A stretch of DNA of 64,000 bases, taken from positions 1,002,001 to 1,066,000 of the forward strand of contig LS997565.1 in assembly GCA_000469685.2 (NCBI GenBank), read 5' to 3'. Under the pieces are notes generated by a model that had not been told where the DNA came from, did no database searches, and was given only the letters and a program-made list of their open reading frames with translations. Both the position numbers and the translations under genes were made by a program. The stretch is from Haemonchus contortus. Lineage: Eukaryota; Nematoda; Chromadorea; Rhabditida; Trichostrongylidae. Below are positions 10,539 through 21,275 of the stretch, in pieces (position 1 is the first letter of the stretch; the number at the start of each line of letters is the position of its first letter).

Positions 10539-13500
10539 GATCCGATTCGGAATCCCAGTGTCCTCCAGCCACTCTACGATGGCACAGAGATGGGCGCAAA
10601 TCGACCACTGACGAATCAGCTCTTTGAAAGTGACATGGTCTTGACTGTAGAGCAAATGAAGGGGTATGGGTTTTTCGTTATCACCCGAGCTTTTCATATT
10701 TATGTGTTCATCGGACTATTTCAAGAGTCGTACTGGCATCGACAGAGCAACGGCGAGGTCTTCGACGTCACAAAAGGAAGGTATCACATCAATATATTAC
10801 AAAAAGATAAAGGGCCGAGTTTTTTTTCGACGTTGATCAAACCCTTTTGGTATGCTCTTAAATACTGAGTTGAATGCGTAATCAACCAAGATGAGATCTA
10901 ATAAGCTGCAGAACTTTTCGTCCCTCACCAATATGTACGGTCTATGAAAATAAATAAAATTACACCAAATTTAAAACCGGACAGTATTTGGGTACATATG
11001 TTTTTGACCACGACAGCTATCCATTGGTCTCGATATTGTATTTACTTAATTTTGGGCCGCCGATGCTTAATGCTGCCCTCAACAACCACCTCCCCCTCCC
11101 CTCTCCCAACACTACATACTGCCCTATTCCCTTATTTTTTCATGGGCAGAAATTTGTTCTGTATTACTCTTGAGTATTTCAATCTCTTAGGTAATAACCG
11201 GCGCAGTGTATCGTTGGCCGCGAGCTCCAATTCCCTATCGATTCAAGGATGGAGATGGTTAGCTATCCTTCTACATGAAATGTTCTTTTTTCTTCTTTGC
11301 GAGCTTTTACCTTTCTTTCTAGAAAAATGGCGAAGTCTAATACGCTCAGCATTGAGGCACTGGGAGAGCGAGACTTGTGTAAGGTGGGAAGAGAACGGCC
11401 GTGGAAAAGACCATGTAATATTTTTCCGTGGCAGCGGGTAAGTGTTGCATCACAATTTTTTAATGCCGGTGTTTAATGTTTTTAATGTATTTATAAAGTC
11501 GGGAACCGGTTCCGAGTTGTGGACTTGAATACCGGGTACGGTGCAGGTAAATCGAAAAGCTCGCCCGGCGGCGAGAGCGACGTCGCGCAGTAAAGAATGT
11601 AACAGAATGAAGCAGAAGCAGCGCAGCGAGTGGGGATTACAGAGACAAAAGCGGTAACCGTAGAATCATGCCTATAACAATGATCGCATTTGGATCCAGC
11701 TGTATGAAGAAGCCCAGAACTGCAATATTAGGCAATTAGTCCGCGACAGCCGCGTGCGGCGAATCGATTATACAAAACGATTCAATTGACCGTTTCCAGA
11801 GAATATAGGGTTGGTGGACTCATATTCTTACAATGGGAAAACCCATTCTCCGAATGTGTGTTTTTGGTTTCATCTCTGTTGGCTCCCTACTCATCATGAA
11901 AGCTTTATTCCTTAACTCTGAGATAACACATCTCGTCATCGTAGATAGTTTGCCAACAATTGTACGACCGTTGAGTTCTTCCCCATCATTGAGGTCATTT
12001 CGCATAATTTGGCGTGACAATTCCGCGCTCATTATGCTGTTCGCACATTGTGAATGTCGGCTAAGTGATGATGGAGCAGAATTACATAATCATCCTAAGA
12101 AGAGGAAATACGAACTGCTCCTACTGTCGCGAATAAGTGTCTGCTCACTCACCAGTCTGTAACATCTCCGGCTCGTGGACCCTAGGTTCAGGGGACTTCT
12201 TTCGAACTCGAGTGAATACTTCGGCTTCGTGCAAGAAAACACTTCAGTGTCAGTCAAGCTTCAGAAAAACGGCTCGCTACCTAGGCATCCTCAGGCCAGG
12301 ATCAATCGGCCGTCATGTTTAACCATCGCTGTGGAATGATTCAGAGATTGGAACGTTCCTTTGCACTTCTGATCTCCTTCGCCCAAAAAAAAAAAAACGA
12401 TGGGACGTAGGGATGAGATAAGAATATTTCATAATCAAACATCCTATCGAAGGTAATACAGAAGATAATTCGTGGTAGATGAAGGCGGGTGGAACCAAGT
12501 AACCCGGTCTTCAGTGGGCAGCTCGTCTTGTATTCGTCTTACGCAACGTCCTGTAGCGTAACTAACGTTTGCTGTCTTGCCCGCTGAATAACGAGTAGAG
12601 AATGCAACACAACATGCCCTTGACAAGGAAAACAGTTGCAACCAACAACAACAGCGGACTTGAAATGGGGTGCGATTGACTATAGAGAGAAGAGGTGGTC
12701 CGTTGAAGTCGTCAGGCCAATAAATAACGAATGTACACTAATATGTGACACGAAGAATTAGTATATATGTTGTTTATAGTTTCGCGACTATTGCCTAGCG
12801 AGAATCAGCCCTAGCTACAGTCTCACATCAAAGGCGCAATTAAAATCAGTCGCGACGTTATTGTGGGATCTTACCTATGTAAACACTACATGAGGTGTAC
12901 GTCACAATGAGAATGTGTGGATTACAATTTTATCGCTTTCGGCGCTTTTCTGCAACATTCGAAACTATGAAGTATTGCAATCACGTGACGATAAAATTTC
13001 GATAAACCAAGCTTTTGAAGCTCATAATTTCACGTTCACTCTGAGCACATTATTCACCATTTAGATGCTATTCAAGTGTGGGACGCACAGGTGGATCTCA
13101 AATGATCTCAATCGGGTATGGATGTGAAGATGTAAGTGTTTAAGAAGTAAGCACAACACAGTCTACTTCGTAGCCTATCCGCTTAGTGAGGAATTAAGTA
13201 ATCCAGATTAAGTCGTGCTTTGTCGGTGTTTAAATCAAGCTATTGGCATATTTGGCAAACATTCGAGAATACTTTTACCCCCTAAGCCTACGAGAATGCT
13301 GAAAAGCAGTTTCTTGTAATCTCCTGATCACTATTGTGTTGCTCACCCTAAGCCTTCAAGTGTTTGCATTTCCTTTGATTGCTGGTTGTTACGAGATTCT
13401 AGCAGTCAATGGATACCCAGAATCTTGCACTCATTGACTTTAGATATGACTTTGATTCCCTGGCGGATGCGTTACTAAGCCGTGGTTAAATGTAATGCGC

Positions 13501-15875
13501 GCGACATTGCTGTCTTGTAACCTCTCTTAGCAGAGCACCTAGCAAGTTTCAAGGTTGAAGTAGAAACAATCCCGATTCCAACTCTAACATGCACTTAAAG
13601 GCACTGTTCACGAAAAAATGGTTTCGGAGATTTGCACATGGTTTAAATTCGACGCCCCCTCTGACACCATTTGTGCAGGAATGAGGTCGGAAAACGGTCT
13701 GGATAGGACACAATAAGAGGCCGGAGAGCTAGCCACGGTCGCTTTCCGACCCCTAGGCTGACTACGAAAACTAATTGCAGTTCACCACTTTCGCATTGGA
13801 GCGAAGTTGGTGAAAAATCGATAAGGAGGTTGGCAAATTGCCGGCGTCTGCCATTCAGAGTGTCAGGCAAATTGGGTGTGTTGTCTGCTATTGCAGACAT
13901 TGCGTCGCCTAACTGCACTCGCCCGAACACTCCCTTAACCGCCGTTCTTCCCATGTGAAACTCGTCCAACCCCCTTTCCAGCTCTTTTTTGACCCTTTCT
14001 ATTTCTTTTTGTTCATCGTTTTTTGCGCTTTTTCCGTTGTTATCGCTTTATTCTAGGGTAGTTCTATCAATTCCCGTCAAAAAAGGGCACCCTAACTTCA
14101 TCGTAAACGGTGCCTTTAAGGGTAAGAAGTACACTGCAAAGGAAAGTAACTTTCAGAAAGGAATCGTTGCTCACGAAGTTGGACACTCCCTCGGATTTTG
14201 GCACGAACAGTCCCGTCCAGATCGCGATCGTTATATCACGCTCAAGTTAGTCACACCACTGTTTTCGTTCTCGAACCTCTTGCATTTTCTCTGAAATCCC
14301 AGTCCTTCCAAGAAGTTTGAGTCGTTGAGGTGACTCGGCCGAATCTGTTTACCAATGATTCCATTATCCGAATTCTTTCGTATTTAATATAGAAAAGTGT
14401 CCCTCCCTTTATCAGAGCCTAAAGTCGGAGTTAGCTGCGAAAATCCAAAAATAAATCATAATTCAGCAAGCAATTCATAATTCGTGGAACTGATGGAAAT
14501 TTCGAGCGTCGTACTACGCAAGAGATCGAAGATATGGGTCTACCATACGACTTGGGTTCTGTCATGCACTATGGATCGAATGTACGTTTGTTTTATGATT
14601 AGAGAATTTGTGTTGCTCAGGAGGCTCCGAAAAAGTTGCGCGACTCTCTTGATCTCCATGCCAACATGATATCTTTAAGTTGAGGTGAGATCATCTTGGT
14701 GTCGCTTCAAACACAGAAACACTAAGATGTGCAGAACTGAGTACCTCTAATTTTCGATAAAATACTTTTTCCGAATATGGAGCATACGTCAAAACCTCAC
14801 TACAACTTTGTGCGGGTTACTTTTTCATGAAGGAAAGATCAGTTATGTGAAAACCCAATCCGCCACATTTTGTGCTTTAGACGACAAAATCGCATATATC
14901 CGAGGGTGTGCATTATTCAGCAGTATCTAATAGTAAGTTTGAACCAGGTAACAACTGTATGCAAAGAAGGACTGCAGGAACATCCACAGGGTATCACAGC
15001 AGATGTGTATATTGGATCAGTATTGCATATGAACTGTTGTAAGTCAGGACCTGTTATGAACGAGTCAGGACCCACAGGTGGATCAAGCTATACAAAACCC
15101 TAGAACTGCAATAGCGAGGCAACTAGCCCGCGACAGCCGCGTGCGGCGAATCGATTACACAGAACCGATTCAACCGCCCGTCTCCCGTGTTCTTCACACC
15201 TATGAAATATGAACGCGTCTGCCATCAGGATGTCATGCCAAGGCTGCACCCTCTGGCTGAAGTTCCAGATCGTATCGATCACACTGCTATCCTCTCAAAA
15301 ATACGAAATAGCCCTAGGAACTTCGAAGCATGCCAGGAAATCAAGCTCTCCTTGAAACGAAGATTTTTCATTTGAACGGAAAAACGCAAATCGTCGAGCG
15401 ATCGTCGCCCATTTTCAAATACGTTACAGCGCACTGCAGAGTGAGATCTAACAAACTGGCGGTTGGCAAAATATGTGAGTCTCTTGACAGCCGCGCCAGA
15501 ATCGCGTGATGCCTCCACGCGAAAAGAAAGGATAGCGCAGTCTGGGCCCGATCTTCTACGCCTGAAACGAGGGGGCGTTGTGTGGAGCTAGACCTGGTTT
15601 CAGAGTCCGCCGACGGGCCTTCTGACGGCCGGCGGCGGCTCTGGCCACCTGTTGAAAACACCGGACGCCGACGCAAGGTCCACCGGCGGACTCTGAAAGC
15701 AGCCAGAACGCCTCCAGTTGAAAGGATGGAAACGGAAATTTAGTACGGGAACTCAACCCATACACTAATCCGGCTGTAGGTCCTGGCTCGGACGCGTGGT
15801 CATGAGGCAACAAACCCCCGTATTGCTCCATCACCCGCCCATGCTCAAAATCCTTTTAAGAAGCGCGAAGAGTTT

Positions 15876-15913
<38 letters not shown>

Positions 15914-18900
15914 GTAAGCTGTCTAATGTAATATGTTGTCTGTGAACTTCTCCGTCGTCTAATGCGTTTTATTCCACCGTAAGGTCACGATGAGGAGTTC
16001 TCGCACAAGTTTATCGTTCCTCGGTTGATATGTAAAGGACCTTAAGTAATTTAGAACTACACTGTTGCCGTCATGCATTATGTCATGGTCATTCCAAAGA
16101 ACTTGCTTTCATGTTCATGATTGATTCTGTGATTTACACATGGTAGTTTTCAGGCGTTTACAAAAGACTGGAATGAAATTACCATTCAAACTAGAGACCC
16201 AAATTACCAGCGAACAATTGGCCAACGTGGTGAACCTTCGTTCATTGATGTGAAACAAGTCAATCGACTGTACTGCAATGGTTGGTGAAAATTAAATGTC
16301 GTTCTTCTTGACCTCATGATCGGCTTGTCGAGTGGGCAGGGTACATTTGTCGCGGTTGTGATTTCTGCACGCAGATGACACTGCGTAGCGCGGTTCGATA
16401 GTGAGGGTGTGCTCTACCGAAGTTCACTCGCAGGGCTTCCTTCTATTAGAACAGGTAAAAAGAAAGCTGTGAGGCTCTTGGAAATAGTCGCTCCAAAAAA
16501 GTTGATGCGCATTGCCTAAGGAACATAAATTCAATACGGTCACTGGCTCTTTCAGACTCCAACGATTCACCCATCCGTCCGGCGTGCATGCGACGGCGGC
16601 CCTAGCCACTTGTTGGCACGTGATCCAGTTATCCAGTGTTGTCAAAACGGACGTTGGTTGAATCGTTGAAGTCTGAAAGCAGCCACTCGGTTCTCACAGT
16701 GATATTCCGGGAAATAACACGCGATAGACACAGAACTCCACAGACAACATAATCCCTTTCAAGGCACAGCCCTATCAGAAACAAAAAATTCCACTTCAAA
16801 AGCTCACACAGGAGCAATCGAAAGGAGTGTATGTCATTTTGCGCTATCCCTCCCATCGCGCCGCCCATTCGACGCGGTCTGCAAGCTGGACAACTCGTCC
16901 ACTTGATCGAGCAGCTCATCGATCGGTTTGAATGGGCAATAGGTCGCGCGATCATCTGGACGAGTTATCCAGCGCGCGGGGGACGGTACATTCGTGCGAT
17001 TTGAGCTGCGCGTGGCAAAGTGCGCGGTGAAATTCGTGGCCATTTGAACGACCCTGGCGCCTATTATTGGGGCACAAACTTGGGGTAGAGATGATTATTA
17101 TCGTCAGCTGATTCAACTAATCTTCTCTACTTCAAAGTAGGGCCCCAATAATAGGCGCCAAAGTCGTCACAATCGCTATGGACTTCGCCGCGCAGTTTGC
17201 CGCGCGCAGCCCGAATCCCACGAATGTACACACACCCAGCGCGCAAACCGCGTCGAATGGAGGGCGCGATGGGAGGGATCGCCACGTTCAACTCGTTCAT
17301 ATCGCGTAATCTTCTGCTCTCCTCTCCTCTATAGATGATGGATTGGGCTTCTATTATCTATAGAGAAGAGGAGAGCGGAAGATTACGCGATCTGAACGAG
17401 TTGAACGGCGCGATGGGCGGAGTCGCGCCGCCTCAAATGGGCGGCGCGACCCCGCTCATCGCGCCAAACGACATACACCCGCTTCGTTGAAGTCTGAAAG
17501 CAGCCAACCACTATCGATCCGTCGCAACGCATGATAACCTACTTGCCAACGAGGTGGAAATGATTTATTGCAGATATATGTCCCCCGATGGGATGTCAGA
17601 ATGGTGGCTATCCTGATCCAAATGATTGCAAAATATGTAAGTGCCCAAAAGGGCTGGCTGGAAAGACGTGCGAGACAATTCCACAAGGTTTTTGATTTTT
17701 CGTTAATGAAACAACGAATTTCTTTTCTCGTTCCTAAAAATAGATTTTATTGTTTCAGTGGGTTGTGGTGGAGAACTGGTAGCTACCCCTATATGGCAGG
17801 AAATCAGTCATCGTGGAAAGAAGAAGTGTTTCTGGAGAATACGAGTAAGCAATTCTGTAGATGAAATCTCTTGTGTGTTCACGTCGTGGTTTATGACTTG
17901 TTTAGCCTAATTCGTTTGGTAGACCGTAAAATTTCAAACTAGCTGCAGATAATCTAACTTGTGTATATCTTCCCTCAAAATGTTCAGATAGAACTTATTC
18001 CTTTTCTGCAGGCACCCAATTCGCGTATCCGTTTCATCTTGAGCAATGTCAACTATCGATGTGAAACAACGTGTAGAGCATACGTGGAAATCAAGCATAA
18101 CTCAGATTTTCAACAAACAGGCTTCCGGGCGTGGTGAGATTTATTTGTCAAAACTTCAACTCAAAACAAAACAGTTGCGCATTTTCCGATTTAGGCACAG
18201 AACTTAACGACTAGAAGAATTTTACAGTGTGAGGTAGTTCCTACATATTTTGCTCTGAGAAGTCTAGGAAGTAGACAAAGAAACCGCCCTTCGCATATTT
18301 AACCGATTTCAATGATCGAGTAAATCTTTTTAATAACCTTTTCACGCAGAACTTACGCTCAACCTTCTCTCAAAACTGTGGATCTTGAATATGGCTTCTG
18401 ACTGCATTCTTTCGAGCATCTCGTCCTACTTGCAACTTTTCTGAATATTATTCTCAAAGTCGCATTCAATGCGCCATTACGGTTATGAATGAAAGTCGAC
18501 TGCGTGGGCGCATCCCTCTGACGAGCTTGATCAGCGCCCGAAATTTATTCTTTTATCCCTTATTTTCAAAGTCGTTTTCCTCGGTTAGAACGAATTGTTC
18601 TCCATATAATGTTCACACTTTTTGTCCTGGTCTACCATTTAGACGAAAACTTTTTTTGGAGAGGTTCTCGTTTTCATCAAACCTAACATACGAGCAACGA
18701 CAAGTTTTATTCACTTTCTAAACCTTCTATCAACTGCCGCTAATCAGAATCCAATTATTTTGACATTTAATGCACAACTTTTTTTTGATAAAACCTTCTT
18801 TTAAGACTCGCGAAGTTCATAAATCCTTTCTTTTACTACTACATTCACTTGATGAATGGGAAGCATGGAACTATAAATTTTTACGACATATCTATGCAAG

Positions 18901-21275
18901 TATTAGGTCTTAAAAAATCAAGCTCTGAAATAGATGACGACGCGTTTTTGGTTCTGATGCTTCCAGCACGAGTATCGCGCATGACCAGCCCATAAATAAC
19001 TGATTTTTCTGGTTCGTTTATTGATTTCATGCTTCTTAACAATCTGTCTTCAGTTGCAAGGAAAAGGAAATTGAAGTGGTCTCAGAACAAGCAGAAATGT
19101 TAATAATCGCTGATTCCACAGAATTGGATTACGAGACAGGATTCAGTCTACGATATATACAAGGTAATTTCTACTTCTTACAGGCCCTCCAAATTTTATC
19201 TAACCTTTTTTCACAGATTCTGGACAACCGCTTCCCAAACCGCCGCCACCCATCTGGGTCCCAGGTAGCGAGAACCGTGGTTTCCGTGGTGGAACTAACT
19301 CTGGTGGTCCTATCGAGAAGTTCATTCTGAACGTCATTCCGAAAGTCAGGTAAATGTTCCCTATAGAACATAGATTGAAAAGCCTAGTTAGCACCTGTTT
19401 CAAAACTTCAGTCTTAGCCTGCTGACAACCCAATTAATGTAACGATCTCTAATTAGCTGTGTCACTACAATTCTTTAGAGTAACAATTCAGTTCGGTTAT
19501 GCTTTTGTGATACGATGCAGACGATTTCAACGTGATTATAGAGCGACAGATGGTATTTCTTAGCGTAAGGTCACCTGAGGTCCATAGTTGAGTCCTTCAT
19601 GAAAGTTCTCACACGAATACCTAATTTTCTCCAAGCAATCAGCATGTTCTAAAATTTGTTATACGCTCCTTCAGATGGTAAGAAGAAAGGTTTCTGTTCA
19701 ATGAGATTATTTCTTCCCTACTGCTGATTGCGTTTACCAACCTCATCGCGCGGCCCACGTCGCGCTTTCACACTTTTTGTAAAAAAATTGGAATGAATGG
19801 GTGAACCGGTGCGCTTGTCGTGTAAGTACGAATGGTTCAAGCTCCTCAGTGGAAACTGCACGAATAATAGTAATGTAGTTAACTATCTGTAGTGGCCTTA
19901 TATTCCACTGTGTGAGCTCTGATAGTGAGTGCCTGTGGGTAGGCAGGCTTAGGGTGACCGTTCGGTTGGAACAGACGATGGGAAGGGCGCTGGCTTCCGC
20001 CACCTGGCTCCTATCGACAGTTCGTGCCACCAGGCCAGCCTCTTTTGTTCTGTTGCTCCTGAAGTTTTGCAGACGTGCAGTTTGAGTGGGATTGGTGTTG
20101 TTAATTCTTTAAAGGCATTTATATCTTGTTTTAATTGGCTTTTCTGGAATGCATGTAATGCATGTAATGTGTAATGCGTCGGAAGTGATTTCGAAAAGCT
20201 TCAAAATCCTAAGGACGAAGAACGTTCTAACACGTAGGGCAAAATCAGTATTCCGCATTAATTTGCTGTTTACTACACGAAGAATATGTGAAATGCAGCA
20301 GGTCCATATTTCAAAAATAAGTTTCAGGGATCCCGCTCGGCCATGGGAAAGCATAGCGAGTATTGTTACTGAATACAGTGTTGCAAGTTTGCTTGGAATA
20401 AGAAACTGATCAAACACTCATGAGGTCCGATTTTTTCAAGTTATCCCCCTTTAAATTTTGTTGTTCATAGCTGTGTAACTACTTTCAAACTTCTTAAAAA
20501 TACTTATAACGTTCTTGTTCTTTTTCAGTTTCCAATGATTGTCTGGAGTTATAGGTTAAAGGAAAAGAGTAAGAATGATGAAAACATTGGCAACTCTGCA
20601 ACTCAAAGTAGATGACAGCGAAATTTGAATAAGCAGCGCAGTCGATAGGAAAAGGAGAAATGAAACGCGAATAGTAGTTGAGCCTTTCTGAAAAAACAAC
20701 AAAAACATGGCGCAGCTTATACGCTTTTGTCAGCGAATAATATCTCGCTTTTTTTCATGCGTAGAAATTGACAGGAGACGACAGCCAATTAGCCTACGAC
20801 GGCACTGTATTCAATATACGACTTTTCAAAATTTCTGATCAAGAGATTTGTTGGAACCAGCAACAACCATATTAATGCCATAGAGCGCTGAATCGGTAAG
20901 TTGTGGGTAGGTTCCGAGGCACTCGTGAACCATGAAAGCGGCAGCGCAGTAATGTTGAAAGCCTTGGTGGGCATCCGTCTGAAGGGTGTTTCCTGAGTAT
21001 ATATGGAGTCGCCACTCTGCAGTGTTCCACCTCTGGTTTGAATTAGAAGACTTATAGCATGATTCGCTTTTATGTTAAAATGCAGTTTAAATTTTGGAGC
21101 AAAATAGCGAAAAAAGTGCACGGTAGAACTTAGCGCTCTGAGCGGGCGATAAACATTGAAAAACTAGGTTTAGATAAGGTAACCAATCATTCATTTGAAA
21201 ATGGTGTGAAATGCATGTGGTAGTGTTGCCGCTTTCAGGAACGAATGCTGCTACCCGCCGACTTCCAGAATATGA
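10539..21275 (+). CDS. Astacin-family zinc metalloprotease, EGF+CUB type (NAS-like)
   Basis: Secreted M12A endopeptidase. Fourteen exons keep phase: 10539-10663, 10726-10780, 11191-11257, 11323-11437, 13065-13131, 14157-14245, 14467-14581, 16154-16280, 17574-17687, 17759-17844, 18012-18133, 19054-19163, 19217-19349, 21239-21275. The propeptide ends at a furin-like site (RRHKRK), followed by the mature start [10 protein letters not shown]. The catalytic core shows [12 protein letters not shown] with three zinc-binding His and the Glu base, then the Met-turn SVMHYGS with its Tyr. A six-Cys EGF (CPPMGC to GLAGKTC) and a CUB domain ([11 protein letters not shown] to [11 protein letters not shown]) follow. 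The tail is Pro-rich. The signal-peptide exon is missing. About 453 residues are covered. This order matches the EGF/CUB group of C. elegans NAS proteins; related astacins act in cuticle or tissue processing, but the substrate here is unknown. The last exon is ambiguous (see findings). Confidence 0.93.
11690..11805. repeat. Dispersed repeat, copy A
   Basis: It shares an 80-100 bp block with 15077-15187 in the same orientation, including CGACAGCCGCGTGCGGCGAA and an AGAACTGCAAT start. Both copies are intronic in the astacin gene. The family is unidentified. Confidence 0.75.
13599..14115. repeat. TTAA-flanked MITE, copy 3
   Basis: The element is 517 bp, flanked by perfect TTAA at 13595-13598 and 14116-14119. 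Ends are AGGCACTGTTCACGAAAAAA and TCATCGTAAACGGTGCCT. It is inverted relative to copy 2. It ends 41 bases before the astacin exon that encodes the zinc-binding motif. Confidence 0.9.
15077..15187. repeat. Dispersed repeat, copy B
   Basis: Partner of 11690-11805. It shares CGACAGCCGCGTGCGGCGAA and the flanking blocks AGAACTGCAAT and CCGATTCAA. It lies in the intron before astacin exon 16154. Confidence 0.75.
15594..15706. repeat. GC-rich inverted-repeat element, CTTTCAGA family
   Basis: The ends read GGTTTCAGAGTCCGCCG and CGGCGGACTCTGAAAGCAGCC, an imperfect inverted repeat. The interior resembles 16544-16684 (GGCCACCTGTTG versus AGCCACTTGTTG). This is probably a small non-autonomous element. 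Confidence 0.6.
15879..15909. repeat. (AT)n microsatellite
   Basis: A perfect AT dinucleotide run of 31 bases in an astacin intron. Confidence 0.97.
16544..16684. repeat. Inverted-repeat element, CTTTCAGA family
   Basis: Left end GGCTCTTTCAGACTCCAACG; right end TCGTTGAAGTCTGAAAGCAGCC. The arms are about 22 bases with few mismatches. The same right end recurs at 17484-17506, so this may be one end of a larger composite reaching to there. Confidence 0.7.
16841..17283. repeat. Fold-back 1 of 3
   Basis: A long imperfect inverted repeat. The outer arms carry ATCCCTCCCATCGCGCC on the left and GGCGCGATGGGAGGGAT on the right. A near-perfect inner stem at 17048-17168 has GGCGCCTATTATTGGGGC and its complement around a loop of about 70 bases. 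It lies in the intron between astacin exons 16154 and 17574. Confidence 0.85.
17286..17406. repeat. Fold-back 2 of 3
   Basis: Arms of about 50 bases with few mismatches start GTTCAACTCGTTCATATCGC and end GCGATCTGAACGAGTTGAAC. The loop is about 20 bases. It directly follows fold-back 1. Confidence 0.93.
17407..17465. repeat. Fold-back 3 of 3
   Basis: Arms GGCGCGATGGGCGGAGTCGC and GCGACCCCGCTCATCGCGCC pair with about two mismatches around a loop of less than 10 bases. It abuts fold-back 2 and is very GC-rich. Confidence 0.9.
17484..17506. repeat. CTTTCAGA-family terminal repeat
   Basis: TCGTTGAAGTCTGAAAGCAG followed by CCA repeats the right end of the element at 16544-16684. It bounds the fold-back row on its right side. 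Confidence 0.65.
18483..18545. repeat. Dispersed repeat related to 30422-30485
   Basis: GAAAGTCGACTGCGTGGGCG and GATCAGCGCCCGAAATTTAT resemble GGAAGTCGAATGCGTGGCGA and GATTAACGCTCCAACATTTC at 30425-30485. The second copy lies just behind a SINE-like element, so this may be its tail. Confidence 0.5.

Noticed and set aside
10944..11441. Plus-strand frame of 165 codons as one gene
   Set aside because: Only its end (11323-11437) is a real astacin exon. The earlier part is intron read in frame, with a different phase for exon 11191-11257.
16424..17043. Minus-strand frames at 16424-16645, 16629-16955 and 16834-17043
   Set aside because: They lie in inverted-repeat elements and the fold-back row. 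Shared peptide strings with 15556-15834 come from the repeat, not from a gene family.
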